From positions 1-23,440 of the forward strand of contig JAITQJ010000401.1 in NCBI GenBank assembly GCA_031288955.1: a stretch of 23,440 nucleotides of DNA, read 5' to 3'. Positions 1-7,415 of this stretch are shown here, one piece after another. Origin of the DNA: Planctomycetaceae bacterium (GTDB taxonomy: Bacteria > Planctomycetota > Planctomycetia > Pirellulales > Thermoguttaceae). How positions within the stretch are numbered: position 1 is the stretch's first letter; every line of letters begins with the position of its first letter. The position numbers were made by a program, and so were the translations under genes. Under the pieces are notes generated by a model. The model ran no database searches and had not been told where the DNA came from. It saw only the letters and a list, made by a program, of their open reading frames with translations.

Positions 1-120
1 CCCCCACCCCCGTTTGCCTATTTTATTCATTTTAACATTCACCACGGCAATTTTCACCACTGCGTATTTTACCTGCCGCTGGTACGAAATATCTTTGTGT
101 GCTGCTCTATTTTTCCTAAC

Positions 121-981
121 TCATTTGGCAGGCTGTACTTGAATACCTTGTTCTTTCAAAATCTTTAGAGATTCTGTGTGTCCCTGTTCAGCGGCTTTAC
201 GGTACCACTTCACCGCTTCCGCTTCGTCTTGTGTAACACCTTCGCCTGAATTGTAACATTCGCCAAGTCTCCATTGTGCTTCTGCGTATCCCTGTTCGGC
301 GGCTTTACGGAGCCATTTTACCGCTTCCGCATCGTCCTTGGTAACGCCGTTGCCGAAATAATAACAACAACCGAGCATCCATTGTCCGGGTGCGTGTCCC
401 TGCTCGGCGGCTTTACGATACCATTTTACCGCTTCCGCACCGTCTTGGACAGCACCTCTGCCTCTGTCATAACACATACCGAGGTTGTATGCTGCGGTTG
501 CTTCTCCCTGTTCGGCTGCTTTACGATACCACCTCGCCGCTTCCACGCCGTCCGGGGAAACGCCGTCGCCCGTCAAATAACACCCGCCGAGGTTGTTTTG
601 TGCTTTTGCGTGTCCCTGGTCGGCTGCTTTTCGGAACCATTTCACCGCTTCCGTATAGTCTTTGGTAACGCCGTTGCCCCACAAATAACAATTACCGAGC
701 AACAGTTGTCCTTCGGGAATCCCCGCTTCGGCTGCCGTTTTCCATACAGCAATTTTGGCTTTGGCATTTTTTTCGAGATATTTCTTGGCACCGGCAGTTT
801 TATTGGCTGCCTCCAAATACTCCTTGTAATCTGCCTCTATTTGCGTCTTGATGCCGCCGCTTTGAGCAACACACGCGTTGCCGGATAAAAAACCGAAAAC
901 GAGAAGGCAAACGACGAACACGGCGAGCAGTTTGCTGTTTGCCGAAACAGAGGAAAAGCGATTGCGAATGTTGATTGTCAT
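121..981 (-). CDS. Exported Sel1-like repeat (SLR/TPR) protein
   Basis: 286 residues. The N-terminus has a basic stretch followed by a hydrophobic segment (about residues 18-33), which looks like a signal peptide or anchor. After a short helical region (about 40-86) come five 36-residue Sel1-type repeats from about residue 87 to 266 and a partial sixth to the end. Each full repeat carries the pattern LGxCYxxGxGV followed by EA(V/A)(K/R)W(F/Y/L)RKAAxQG, so there is one Cys per repeat. Sel1 repeats form alpha/alpha superhelices that bind other proteins. The partner cannot be read from the sequence, and an envelope scaffold or adaptor role is inference. No clear Shine-Dalgarno site precedes the ATG. 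Two exact TATAAT hexamers lie upstream on the minus strand (1074-1079 and 1094-1099), without a convincing -35. Confidence 0.9.
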   Translation of the reverse strand: MTINIRNRFSSVSANSKLLAVFVVCLLVFGFLSGNACVAQSGGIKTQIEADYKEYLEAANKTAGAKKYLEKNAKAKIAVWKTAAEAGIPEGQLLLGNCYLWGNGVTKDYTEAVKWFRKAADQGHAKAQNNLGGCYLTGDGVSPDGVEAARWYRKAAEQGEATAAYNLGMCYDRGRGAVQDGAEAVKWYRKAAEQGHAPGQWMLGCCYYFGNGVTKDDAEAVKWLRKAAEQGYAEAQWRLGECYNSGEGVTQDEAEAVKWYRKAAEQGHTESLKILKEQGIQVQPAK

Positions 982-1104
982 AATGGTTAAGGGAGCATTT
1001 TTTGCCCCTTGTCAGTGAGGTTAAGACAACAGACCGGAGTAAACTACATAACAGCCGGCTAAATCATCTGTAAATTATATCTTGCAGATAGACATTATAC
1101 ACTT

Positions 1105-1677
1105 TTACCCCTTTATTGCCGGTAATTTTTTTCTGTGCGCTGCGCACAAACAAAGAACATAGCCTGCTGTGTCCGTTGAAGTGAAGTTTTTACGCTTCGG
1201 AAAGGCATTGTGGACATCCGCCTTTTCCTGCGGACTTACCGTTACTCTCACCGCGAACGGCTCAATACAGTACGGAAAAAAGGATACCGCTAACTTTTTT
1301 GAGGTTCGTCCTATCAAGGTCAGTATCGTGTGCCGTTCCACCGCCGCTTCACATTCCAACTCCTCTTGCCAGACTGCCTCCTCAATGTCCGCTAATTCCA
1401 AGCGGTGTTCTGCGGCAAACCACAATGTCTTTACCAACAGATACGGCTTCGGCGGCAGTTTGACCGTACCGCCGCTCCATTTGACCGTGCGGTTTGCGTC
1501 GTCAAAAATCAAATCGACTTCCGCACATCGCCCCTGCGGCAGTAATTGCCGGACGATTACCCGCTCTTCGGCATAAAGTGCCGACAAACGCGCTAAACAA
1601 GAATCGATTTCCCGTTGGACTGCAAGGAGGCGGTCATCTATCCCCCCTTGCTCATCCAAATTATTTGTTCTATCCAT
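1105..1677 (-). CDS. Hypothetical protein with coiled-coil N-terminus and possible winged helix
   Basis: 190 residues, not firmly recognised. Residues about 10-50 are heptad-like and Leu/Glu/Arg-rich, compatible with a short coiled coil. Residues about 65-150 follow the layout of an OmpR-type winged helix: a beta strand pair (VKWSGGTVKL), a Pro-Lys-x-Tyr-Leu-Leu helix, an IEEAVW segment, a long helix ending in RTSKKL, and a C-terminal hairpin. There is no receiver domain. The last 40 residues are basic with two Cys. The gene starts 21 bp after the stop of the Tat oxidoreductase and is probably cotranscribed with it. A DNA-binding regulator is a guess from the fold pattern; a structural protein is equally possible. 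Confidence 0.7.
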   Translation of the reverse strand: MDRTNNLDEQGGIDDRLLAVQREIDSCLARLSALYAEERVIVRQLLPQGRCAEVDLIFDDANRTVKWSGGTVKLPPKPYLLVKTLWFAAEHRLELADIEEAVWQEELECEAAVERHTILTLIGRTSKKLAVSFFPYCIEPFAVRVTVSPQEKADVHNAFPKRKNFTSTDTAGYVLCLCAAHRKKLPAIKG

Positions 1678-1698
1678 TCTAACTCTACCGCAGCGTAT

Positions 1699-3135
1699 CT
1701 ATCTGTTACCAATACGAAAACGCCTTGCATTGCGTTTTGAGGAAGCGTCGCTCTTTGGAGAACCTTCGGTCTTGACTTCGGGAAAATCCCAGCCGCTGCG
1801 GAACTCCGGCTTCAGCAGTTTATTCACCGCCGCGTTGTCCGTCTGCATCGCACCGGCATTCCACGCTGCCGATGTTACTGAACTGCGGTGCATATTCGCC
1901 GCTATCAAAATCGCCTCCATATATTGAGCGGCATACTCAAATCGACATTCGCACTGTTCCGGCTTGCCCGCCTTAATCGCATCAAGCCATTGCTTGTGAT
2001 GTCCCGCACTCTTCGCCGGATACGTCATCGCCGGCGGAGCAAAATCCTTATACTTCTCTTTCGGGAAAAGCGTATGATAACCGTAATGCACTTGCAGCGA
2101 ACCCTCTTTACCAACAAACAGCACGCCCGCCTGTTGAGACGGGTCAATCAACTCCGCTGCAATGCCTTCGGGACGGCGGTTGCCGTCGTACCAATGAACC
2201 TTCAACGGACGTTTCGCAGCGGCTTTGCTTGCCGAACGGGGACTGACCGTAAATGTGACGTGCTGCTGGTCGCGGTTGTACAACGGACTCGGCGGAGTCG
2301 GACCGTCCACGTCAATTTTTGTCGGCGTTGCTAAATCCAGAGCTGTCCAAGCGAGGTCAATCGTATGCGGTCCCATACCAGTAATCCAACCGCTGCCGGA
2401 ATGCCAGAAACCGTATTTGCTAAACGACAGCCAAGCGGCATTGAACGGACGAAACTGCGCCGGACCGAGCCATAAATCGTAATTCAACTCCGGCGGAACC
2501 GGTGTTTCACCGACGGGGTCGCTTTTCGGAACATAAGTTCCCTGACACCAGATATGCACTTCGCTGACTTCCCCGATAGCACCGGCACGCAGGAGTTCGA
2601 TTCCCCGATAATAATGTGCCGTATTCCAGGAGCGGACTTGCGTACCGGTCTGCGTGCAGAGTTTTTTCGTTTCGGCAAATTTCGCCATTTGCCGGGTTTC
2701 CCAGACGGAATTGGCAAGCGGTTTTTCGCAATAGCAATGCAGAGCGAGATTCATTGCATTGCAGGCAATAATGCCATGTGTATGGTCGAGTGTAGCAACG
2801 AGAACAGCGTCAAGTTCTTTGGCGTGTTTGCTCAACAGGTCGCGGTAGTCGGCGTATCGGTGTTCGACCTGATACTTATCGCTTTGGGCTTTAAGCGTAT
2901 TGGCATTAACATCGCAGAACGCATAGAGTTTTTCACTGTTGCCGGTTTCACCGACGAGTTCGCCGATGTTCGCTCCGCCTCTTCCGCCGATACCGATGCA
3001 GGCGATTTGTAATTTGCTGTTAGGACTTTTGTCCGCCAGCAGTGCCGGAGCGGGCATTGCAGCGGCAAGGGTACCGAATACGGCGGTATTGCGCAAAAAC
3101 TGACGGCGGGATTGACGTTTCATTTCGTTAGTCAT
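1699..3135 (-). CDS. Gfo/Idh/MocA family oxidoreductase, Tat-exported
   Basis: 478 residues. It opens with a twin-arginine signal (SRRQFLRN, residues 9-16, then a hydrophobic stretch ending near PAPALLA), so the folded protein is probably exported with its cofactor. A Rossmann nucleotide-binding motif GIGGRG lies at 48-53, and the family EKP motif is at 137-139 (CYCEKPLANS). The C-terminal part matches the large alpha/beta substrate domain of this family, with GMGPHTIDLAW in the middle. Members act on sugars, inositols or related polyols using NAD(P); the substrate cannot be deduced here. Planctomycetes carry many such Tat-linked paralogues. The last 20 residues form an unusual basic, Ser-rich tail. 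ATGs at residues 1 and 5 are both possible starts. A good promoter lies upstream (3183-3211), and the 190-residue gene follows within 21 bp. Confidence 0.93.
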   Translation of the reverse strand: MTNEMKRQSRRQFLRNTAVFGTLAAAMPAPALLADKSPNSKLQIACIGIGGRGGANIGELVGETGNSEKLYAFCDVNANTLKAQSDKYQVEHRYADYRDLLSKHAKELDAVLVATLDHTHGIIACNAMNLALHCYCEKPLANSVWETRQMAKFAETKKLCTQTGTQVRSWNTAHYYRGIELLRAGAIGEVSEVHIWCQGTYVPKSDPVGETPVPPELNYDLWLGPAQFRPFNAAWLSFSKYGFWHSGSGWITGMGPHTIDLAWTALDLATPTKIDVDGPTPPSPLYNRDQQHVTFTVSPRSASKAAAKRPLKVHWYDGNRRPEGIAAELIDPSQQAGVLFVGKEGSLQVHYGYHTLFPKEKYKDFAPPAMTYPAKSAGHHKQWLDAIKAGKPEQCECRFEYAAQYMEAILIAANMHRSSVTSAAWNAGAMQTDNAAVNKLLKPEFRSGWDFPEVKTEGSPKSDASSKRNARRFRIGNR

Positions 3136-3182
3136 TGGTATTTCCGATGTTAGAGTATGCTGTTCGGGATTTATTCCACGTG

Positions 3183-3211
3183 ATTGTACGGCAAAATTGC
3201 CGACAGGTCAA
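3183..3211 (-). promoter_or_regulatory. Sigma-70-type promoter for the Tat oxidoreductase
   Basis: On the minus strand, TTGACC (3211-3206), a 17-nt spacer and TACAAT (3188-3183). Transcription would start near 3176, giving a leader of about 40 nt before the ATG at 3135. The same TACAAT box with a 17-nt spacer occurs before rho. Confidence 0.6.
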
Positions 3212-3268
3212 GTAAAACTCCGGCACACAAGCGGTGTGCGGTTGTTTGAGAGCATTTTATCACACCGA

Positions 3269-3315
3269 GCGCAAGCAAGCGCAAGTAAAATCGCAAGCAA
3301 AATTACTTGCGCTTT
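3269..3315. repeat. Intergenic hairpin repeat, copy 1
   Basis: This 47-bp element is matched at 43 of 47 positions by 13914-13960, and its right half (3289-3310) at 21 of 22 positions by 5052-5073. It contains a perfect 10-bp inverted repeat (3279-3288 with 3303-3312) followed by a T-run on the plus strand. It lies between the rho stop and the oxidoreductase promoter. It could end plus-strand transcripts. On the minus strand no U-run follows, so a role as rho terminator is doubtful. Confidence 0.65.
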
Positions 3316-3373
3316 TTCTGGACATTTTGTTGTTTTATCGCAAACTTGTGTTCACGGCTCTGAACGATGCGGG

Positions 3374-4723
3374 CTAATCAATCTGTTTCTGTCCTTTGAG
3401 GAACTGATAGAAAAACTCGGCGTTCGAGTTGAACTTTTCCAGTTTCGATGTCAATGTTTCCATTGCGTCCACCGGACTGCGTGTTGACAACGTTCGCCGT
3501 ATCAGTGTCGCTCCCCGCAGTATTTCTGCCGGAAACAATTTTTCCTCCCGCCGTGTACCGGACATACCAATATCCATCGCCGGATAAATACGCTGCTCTG
3601 CCAAACGCTTGTCAAGCACCAACTCCATATTCCCCGTTCCCTTGAACTCCTGAAATATCAGGTCGTCCATTCGGCTGCCCGTTTCTATCAATGCCGTCCC
3701 GACTATCGTCAACGAACCGCCGCCCTCAAAAGCCCTCGCTGTTGCAAATAACTTTTTCGGAATGTCCATCGCCTTCACGTCAACACCGCCGCTCATCGTT
3801 CTGCCCGTGTTGCCTACCCATTTGTTAAACGCCCGCGCTAAACGGGTTATCGAATCTAACAATAAGAACACATCCTGACCGGCTTCGGCAAGACGGCGGC
3901 AGCGTTCTAAAACTAATTGCGATAAACGGACGTGTGACTCAATTTCCCGGTCAAGACTGCTGGCAACAACTTCTGCACCGGGAACTTCACGGCGGAATTC
4001 CGTTACTTCTTCGGGACGCTCATCAACGAGCAGAATGATGACTTTTACGTCGGGATGATTTTTCAGAACTGCCTGACTGATATGATGGAGCAAAATCGTT
4101 TTGCCGCTCCGCGGCGGAGCAACGATTAACGAACGCTGCCCTTTCCCTAGCGGCGTTAGAATGTCCATCACCCGCGTTGTCAGCGGCAGCGGACCGGTTT
4201 CGAGCCGCAGCCACTCTTCAGGATTAATGGGTGTCCGGTCATCGAACGGTATGACGTTAATGTAATCGTCGGGGTCCATACCAGCAACGCTGATGGCATC
4301 ACGAACACGCGGTCCCTGTGTTTTGGTACCGGGTTGAACGAGAGCAGTCAACGGCACACCTTCGCGGAAACCGTATCTTTCAATCATACTGCCCGGCACG
4401 AAGGGGTCGGTGATGATACGGGTGTAATCGTTGTTGGGGTCACGCAGAAAACCGTACCCATTGGGGTGCATCTCAAGAATACCGCTAACCTCGTAATACG
4501 TCGAGGGGTCGCCCGGTTCAATGTTGGGCGGATAATCGGCATTGCGCTTGCGGTACTTCGGATTGACGGAGACATCCCGCTGTTCGCCGGGAATACTCTG
4601 ATTCATTGCCGGACGCGGCTTGCCGCCGCTGCCGTTACGAAATTTAGTCAACCGGCGGTTCTGGTTGCTGTTGCTGTTATTGCTGTTGTTTTGACGATTG
4701 GGATTGTAATTTCTTCTTTGCAT
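3374..4723 (-). CDS. rho: Transcription termination factor Rho
   Basis: 449 residues from the ATG at 4723. The frame stays open to a GTG at 4762, but the ATG begins the natural basic N-terminus. Rho is the hexameric RNA-dependent ATPase and helicase that ends transcription. Residues 5-40 are an Asn/Arg-rich low-complexity extension. The RNA-binding cold-shock-like domain follows (about 70-135, with GILEMHPNGYGFLR). The ATPase core has Walker A APPRSGKT (202-209), DERPEEVTE (224-232) and Walker B DVFLLLD (274-280). It also has the Q-loop/R-loop region (GRTMSGGVDVKAMDIPKKLF, then GTALIETGSRMDDLIFQEFKGTGN) and the SGTRREE segment. All key residues appear intact. No Shine-Dalgarno site precedes the ATG. 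A strong promoter about 260 nt upstream gives a long leader, as in the autoregulated E. coli rho gene. Confidence 0.97.
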   Translation of the reverse strand: MQRRNYNPNRQNNSNNSNSNQNRRLTKFRNGSGGKPRPAMNQSIPGEQRDVSVNPKYRKRNADYPPNIEPGDPSTYYEVSGILEMHPNGYGFLRDPNNDYTRIITDPFVPGSMIERYGFREGVPLTALVQPGTKTQGPRVRDAISVAGMDPDDYINVIPFDDRTPINPEEWLRLETGPLPLTTRVMDILTPLGKGQRSLIVAPPRSGKTILLHHISQAVLKNHPDVKVIILLVDERPEEVTEFRREVPGAEVVASSLDREIESHVRLSQLVLERCRRLAEAGQDVFLLLDSITRLARAFNKWVGNTGRTMSGGVDVKAMDIPKKLFATARAFEGGGSLTIVGTALIETGSRMDDLIFQEFKGTGNMELVLDKRLAEQRIYPAMDIGMSGTRREEKLFPAEILRGATLIRRTLSTRSPVDAMETLTSKLEKFNSNAEFFYQFLKGQKQID

Positions 4724-4982
4724 AGAACGGCACCGTATTGGTGTAGAAAGAGTCCGCCGCACCCTGTTTTACCCATGAACTGATTGTACAGGGGGTTTGT
4801 TTGGGCGACAGTATCGAAATGTTAAAGGGGTTATGTTTTCCGAAGCCCCGCTGGGGGAAATCAGAGAAAACCGGATGTAAAATGAACATTGAGACAGACG
4901 AGAGCGTGAAAGAATCACTAACCCTCTGCAACCTAAATCCTTGGATACAGGAGACTGACATATAGAACGGTCTCCCGAACTG
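4724..4982 (-). promoter_or_regulatory. Long 5' leader of rho
   Basis: About 260 nt of predicted untranslated RNA between the promoter start site (near 4982) and the rho ATG. It includes C-rich, G-poor stretches (around 4860-4905 and 4785-4810 in window coordinates) of the kind Rho binds. It also holds an upstream reading frame starting at 4961, preceded by GGGAGA at 9 nt, which runs out of frame into the rho coding region (to 4677). Autogenous attenuation is known for E. coli rho; that it occurs here is inference. Confidence 0.45.
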
Positions 4983-4988
4983 TTCCTA

Positions 4989-5017
4989 ATTGTATCATAA
5001 ATTATTTTTTATGTCAA
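4989..5017 (-). promoter_or_regulatory. Sigma-70-type promoter for rho
   Basis: On the minus strand, TTGACA (5017-5012), a 17-nt spacer and TACAAT (4994-4989). Five of six bases match the -10 consensus and all six match the -35. It is the only good promoter I find upstream of rho. Confidence 0.7.
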
Positions 5018-5051
5018 GAGGGGGAATTTCGGGAAAATCGGGCATACACGA

Positions 5052-5073
5052 AATCGCAAGCAAAATTACCTGC
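5052..5073. repeat. Partial copy of the intergenic hairpin repeat
   Basis: 22 bp identical at 21 positions to the right half of the repeat at 3269-3315. The left half is absent. It lies between the rlmM-type gene and the rho promoter. Confidence 0.5.
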
Positions 5074-5157
5074 AATCGGATATGGAGCATTGTCCAACAA
5101 ACGGCATTTTAGTACAAATTAAGAGGATAGCCGGTTATTGTCTGCTCCCGTTGACCG

Positions 5158-6240
5158 CTATTTTGTACAATCCATTCGGACGGCAGCCATTATTTCCTGA
5201 CGGTTGAAGGCTAATTGTTTCATTCGTACCGCACCGCTGTCATTCTTTTTGACACATTGTTGAAGACGTTCGATATACTGCGGTATTTCTTCGACGAGAT
5301 TCCAATGAATCAATTTGAGCGTAAAAATTGCTCCCTTCAAACGGCTGCCCGCCAGTGCAGTTATCTCCTCGATAACGTCCAGCGTATAATTCGGCGCAAC
5401 ATTCAGGTCGGCAAAAACATAATCTGCCGCGGAAAACAGCGACCGTTTGACTTCCCGCACCCGTCGGCGGACGTGTGTAAAATTCGCTTGCTGCAATACC
5501 GTCTCGTGCATTTCACCGGGGTCAATGCCGAACACCTTGGCTCCGCGTGATAACAAAACCTGTGAACAGCCGCCCGGCGATGAACCAATGTCGATACAGA
5601 CCGAATCCGCCCCGATGTTAAAGCCCGACCAGCGTAAACCTTCCTCGAACTTTAACCAAGCCCGCGAAACGGTACCGGCAGGCATTTGCAGCGGCACAAC
5701 ACCGCCGGCGTAATAATCCTGCTGCGGCGAATGATCTGTAATCCGATGTACACCGGCGATGAATTGTCCTGCATCAATTTCGAGAACGTCCAATATCGTT
5801 TCGCCCGGTACTGCCGGTTGTGCTGCGTCTGCTGCATTTTTTCCGAACAGTTTCGGCTGCGGACACGATTGAACGATAATCCGGTGCCGTTCGATTAAAC
5901 CGGCAGTTAAACCGGGTTCATAGCCTTTTTCTCCCGGCGGAAACGGGTCGCGGCGAAAACAATGCACGCGGTTAATGAATAGATGCCGTCCGGCAATCAA
6001 TTTCCAAAGAGCATCGGCAAGAGATTCGTTGTTTTCGGCATCAATTTTGCCGAACGATTCGGCACTGGTTCTTGCCAGAACGGATGCTGTTTGCAGTGTA
6101 TCCGCACTGACATTCCCGCCGGTCTTAAACGAAACGAATCCGGGACGGGCAAAAGCGGCGTGCCAGTCAGGGAACAGCCGTTTAACTTCGTTCTTAAAGA
6201 CATTCTCCGCACCGACCTGAAGCGTTGAAAAAAGGAACAT
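5158..6240 (-). CDS. rlmM: RlmM-type 23S rRNA 2'-O-ribose methyltransferase
   Basis: 360 residues. The C-terminal half is an FtsJ/RrmJ-like Rossmann methyltransferase: the SAM motif IDIGSSPGGCSQ (216-227), the acidic residue after VFGID (240) and a Lys-Asp-Lys-Glu catalytic set readable as K197 (LKFEEGLRW), D278 (VFADLN), K309 (FTLKL) and E349 (FNRQE). Order and spacing match E. coli RlmM (KLEEAF, DLGASPGGW, FNLKLP, HDREEV, from memory). RlmM methylates C2498 of 23S rRNA. The N-terminal half (about 1-190) is expected to carry the THUMP-like RNA-binding part. Orthology with E. coli RlmM is probable, but the target nucleotide is inferred. A good promoter lies at 6281-6309, divergent from cysK. 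Confidence 0.85.
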   Translation of the reverse strand: MFLFSTLQVGAENVFKNEVKRLFPDWHAAFARPGFVSFKTGGNVSADTLQTASVLARTSAESFGKIDAENNESLADALWKLIAGRHLFINRVHCFRRDPFPPGEKGYEPGLTAGLIERHRIIVQSCPQPKLFGKNAADAAQPAVPGETILDVLEIDAGQFIAGVHRITDHSPQQDYYAGGVVPLQMPAGTVSRAWLKFEEGLRWSGFNIGADSVCIDIGSSPGGCSQVLLSRGAKVFGIDPGEMHETVLQQANFTHVRRRVREVKRSLFSAADYVFADLNVAPNYTLDVIEEITALAGSRLKGAIFTLKLIHWNLVEEIPQYIERLQQCVKKNDSGAVRMKQLAFNRQEIMAAVRMDCTK

Positions 6241-6280
6241 TATTTTTCAGGGACGACAGTCTGCCTGCAATTTTGCTTAT

Positions 6281-6309
6281 ACTATACCTGTTAGCGGCAC
6301 CTTTGGCAA
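6281..6309 (-). promoter_or_regulatory. Sigma-70-type promoter for the rlmM-type gene
   Basis: On the minus strand, TTGCCA (6309-6304), a 17-nt spacer and TATAGT (6286-6281). The start site would be near 6274, about 34 nt before the ATG at 6240. Confidence 0.6.
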
Positions 6310-6354
6310 ATTCAGGGCAGACATTTGCGGATTATTGAATTTGCACAGATGTTG

Positions 6355-6401
6355 AAAAAAAAAAAAAAAAGCCGCAAACTTGCGTCTGCAATTTTTTTTT
6401 T
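6355..6401. repeat. A16 and T10 homopolymer tracts flanking a short inverted repeat
   Basis: Sixteen A (6355-6370), then a GC-richer 21-nt segment, then ten T (6392-6401). The arms can pair, giving an imperfect hairpin in the divergent rlmM/cysK promoter region. It could act as a rigid A-tract bend or a two-way terminator; the function is not evident. Homopolymer lengths may be sequencing-sensitive. Confidence 0.5.
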
Positions 6402-6421
6402 AGATTTTTATGCCTTCCCCA

Positions 6422-6449
6422 TTGACACGAATATTTTTTATATCATACT
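6422..6449 (+). promoter_or_regulatory. Sigma-70-type promoter for cysK
   Basis: TTGACA (6422-6427), a 16-nt spacer and CATACT (6444-6449). The start site would be near 6456, about 28 nt before the ATG. The ribosome binding site GGAG (6475-6478) is 5 nt from the ATG and settles the start. Confidence 0.6.
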
Positions 6450-6483
6450 AAACATATCTGTTTTTTATTAAATTGGAGCAATA

Positions 6484-7407
6484 ATGGAAAAGATTTACCA
6501 AAATGTGCTGTCCGTCATCGGACATACGCCGCTCGTGCGGATTAACTCCCTGAATCAGGGACACGCCGAAGTGCTGGCGAAACTCGAATCGTTCAATCCG
6601 GCAAGCAGCGTCAAAGACCGAACGGCGTTAGCGATGATTGAACGAGCCGAACGGGACGGCAAACTTACGCCCGATTCGGTCATCATCGAACCGACCAGCG
6701 GCAACACCGGCATCGGGTTGGCGTTGGTGGCGGCAGTCAAAGGTTACCGCCTTATCCTGACAATGCCGGAAACGATGAGTCTCGAACGGCGAAAAACAAT
6801 ACAGGCTTTCGGGGCGGAACTCCTGCTCACGGACGGTTCCAAGGGGATGCCCGGTGCCGTTGAAAAAGCCGTTTCGCTGGCAGCACATATGCCGAATGCG
6901 TTTTTACCGCATCAGTTTGATAATCCGGCAAACCCGGAATATCACCGCTTAACAACCGCCGAAGAAATCTGGGCGGACACCGGCGGCAACATTGACGTTT
7001 TCGTCTCCGGTGTCGGTACGGGCGGAACAATAACCGGTGTCGGCGAAGTGTTAAAAGAGCGGAATCCCGATGTGCATATCGTTGCCGTTGAACCGGCGGA
7101 GTCACCGGTATTGTCGGGCGGTGCGCCGGGGATACACCGGATTCAAGGCATCGGGGCGGGCTTTGTACCGTCAGTCTTAAACCGGAGCATTATTGATGAA
7201 ATCATTACGGTTATGTCGGAAGAAGCAGCGTCAACGGCACGGGCAGCGGCAGCGAAAGAAGGCTTATTAGTCGGAATATCATCTGGAGCGGCGTTGAATG
7301 CGGCATTACTCTTGAGCAAACGTCCGTCGTTGGCAGGCAAACGCATTGTAACGATATTGCCGGACACCGGAGAACGCTACCTTTCCGGCTGGCTGTTTAA
7401 TTCGTAA
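6484..7407 (+). CDS. cysK: Cysteine synthase A (O-acetylserine sulfhydrylase)
   Basis: 307 residues, the usual length for CysK. It makes cysteine and acetate from O-acetylserine and sulfide, using pyridoxal phosphate, in the cytoplasm. The PLP lysine is K44 in NPASSVKDR. The substrate/cofactor loop EPTSGNTGIGLA spans about 69-80, the phosphate-binding loop GVGTGGTITG spans 176-185, and the GISSGAA segment (264-270) holds the serine contacting the PLP ring nitrogen. A clear promoter and an SD site (GGAG, 5 nt from ATG) support this start. No cysE or sulfate-assimilation gene is adjacent. The gene ends only 8 nt from the convergent giant gene. A CysM or cystathionine beta-synthase-type member is less likely given length and motifs. 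Confidence 0.95.
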   Translation: MEKIYQNVLSVIGHTPLVRINSLNQGHAEVLAKLESFNPASSVKDRTALAMIERAERDGKLTPDSVIIEPTSGNTGIGLALVAAVKGYRLILTMPETMSLERRKTIQAFGAELLLTDGSKGMPGAVEKAVSLAAHMPNAFLPHQFDNPANPEYHRLTTAEEIWADTGGNIDVFVSGVGTGGTITGVGEVLKERNPDVHIVAVEPAESPVLSGGAPGIHRIQGIGAGFVPSVLNRSIIDEIITVMSEEAASTARAAAAKEGLLVGISSGAALNAALLLSKRPSLAGKRIVTILPDTGERYLSGWLFNS

Positions 7408-7415
7408 ATCCCGTC

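Noticed and set aside
3221..3248. Hairpin with 6-bp stem (GCACAC/GTGTGC) followed by a T-rich stretch
   Set aside because: The stem is short and the T-run is broken, and no plus-strand gene ends before it, so a terminator call is not supported.
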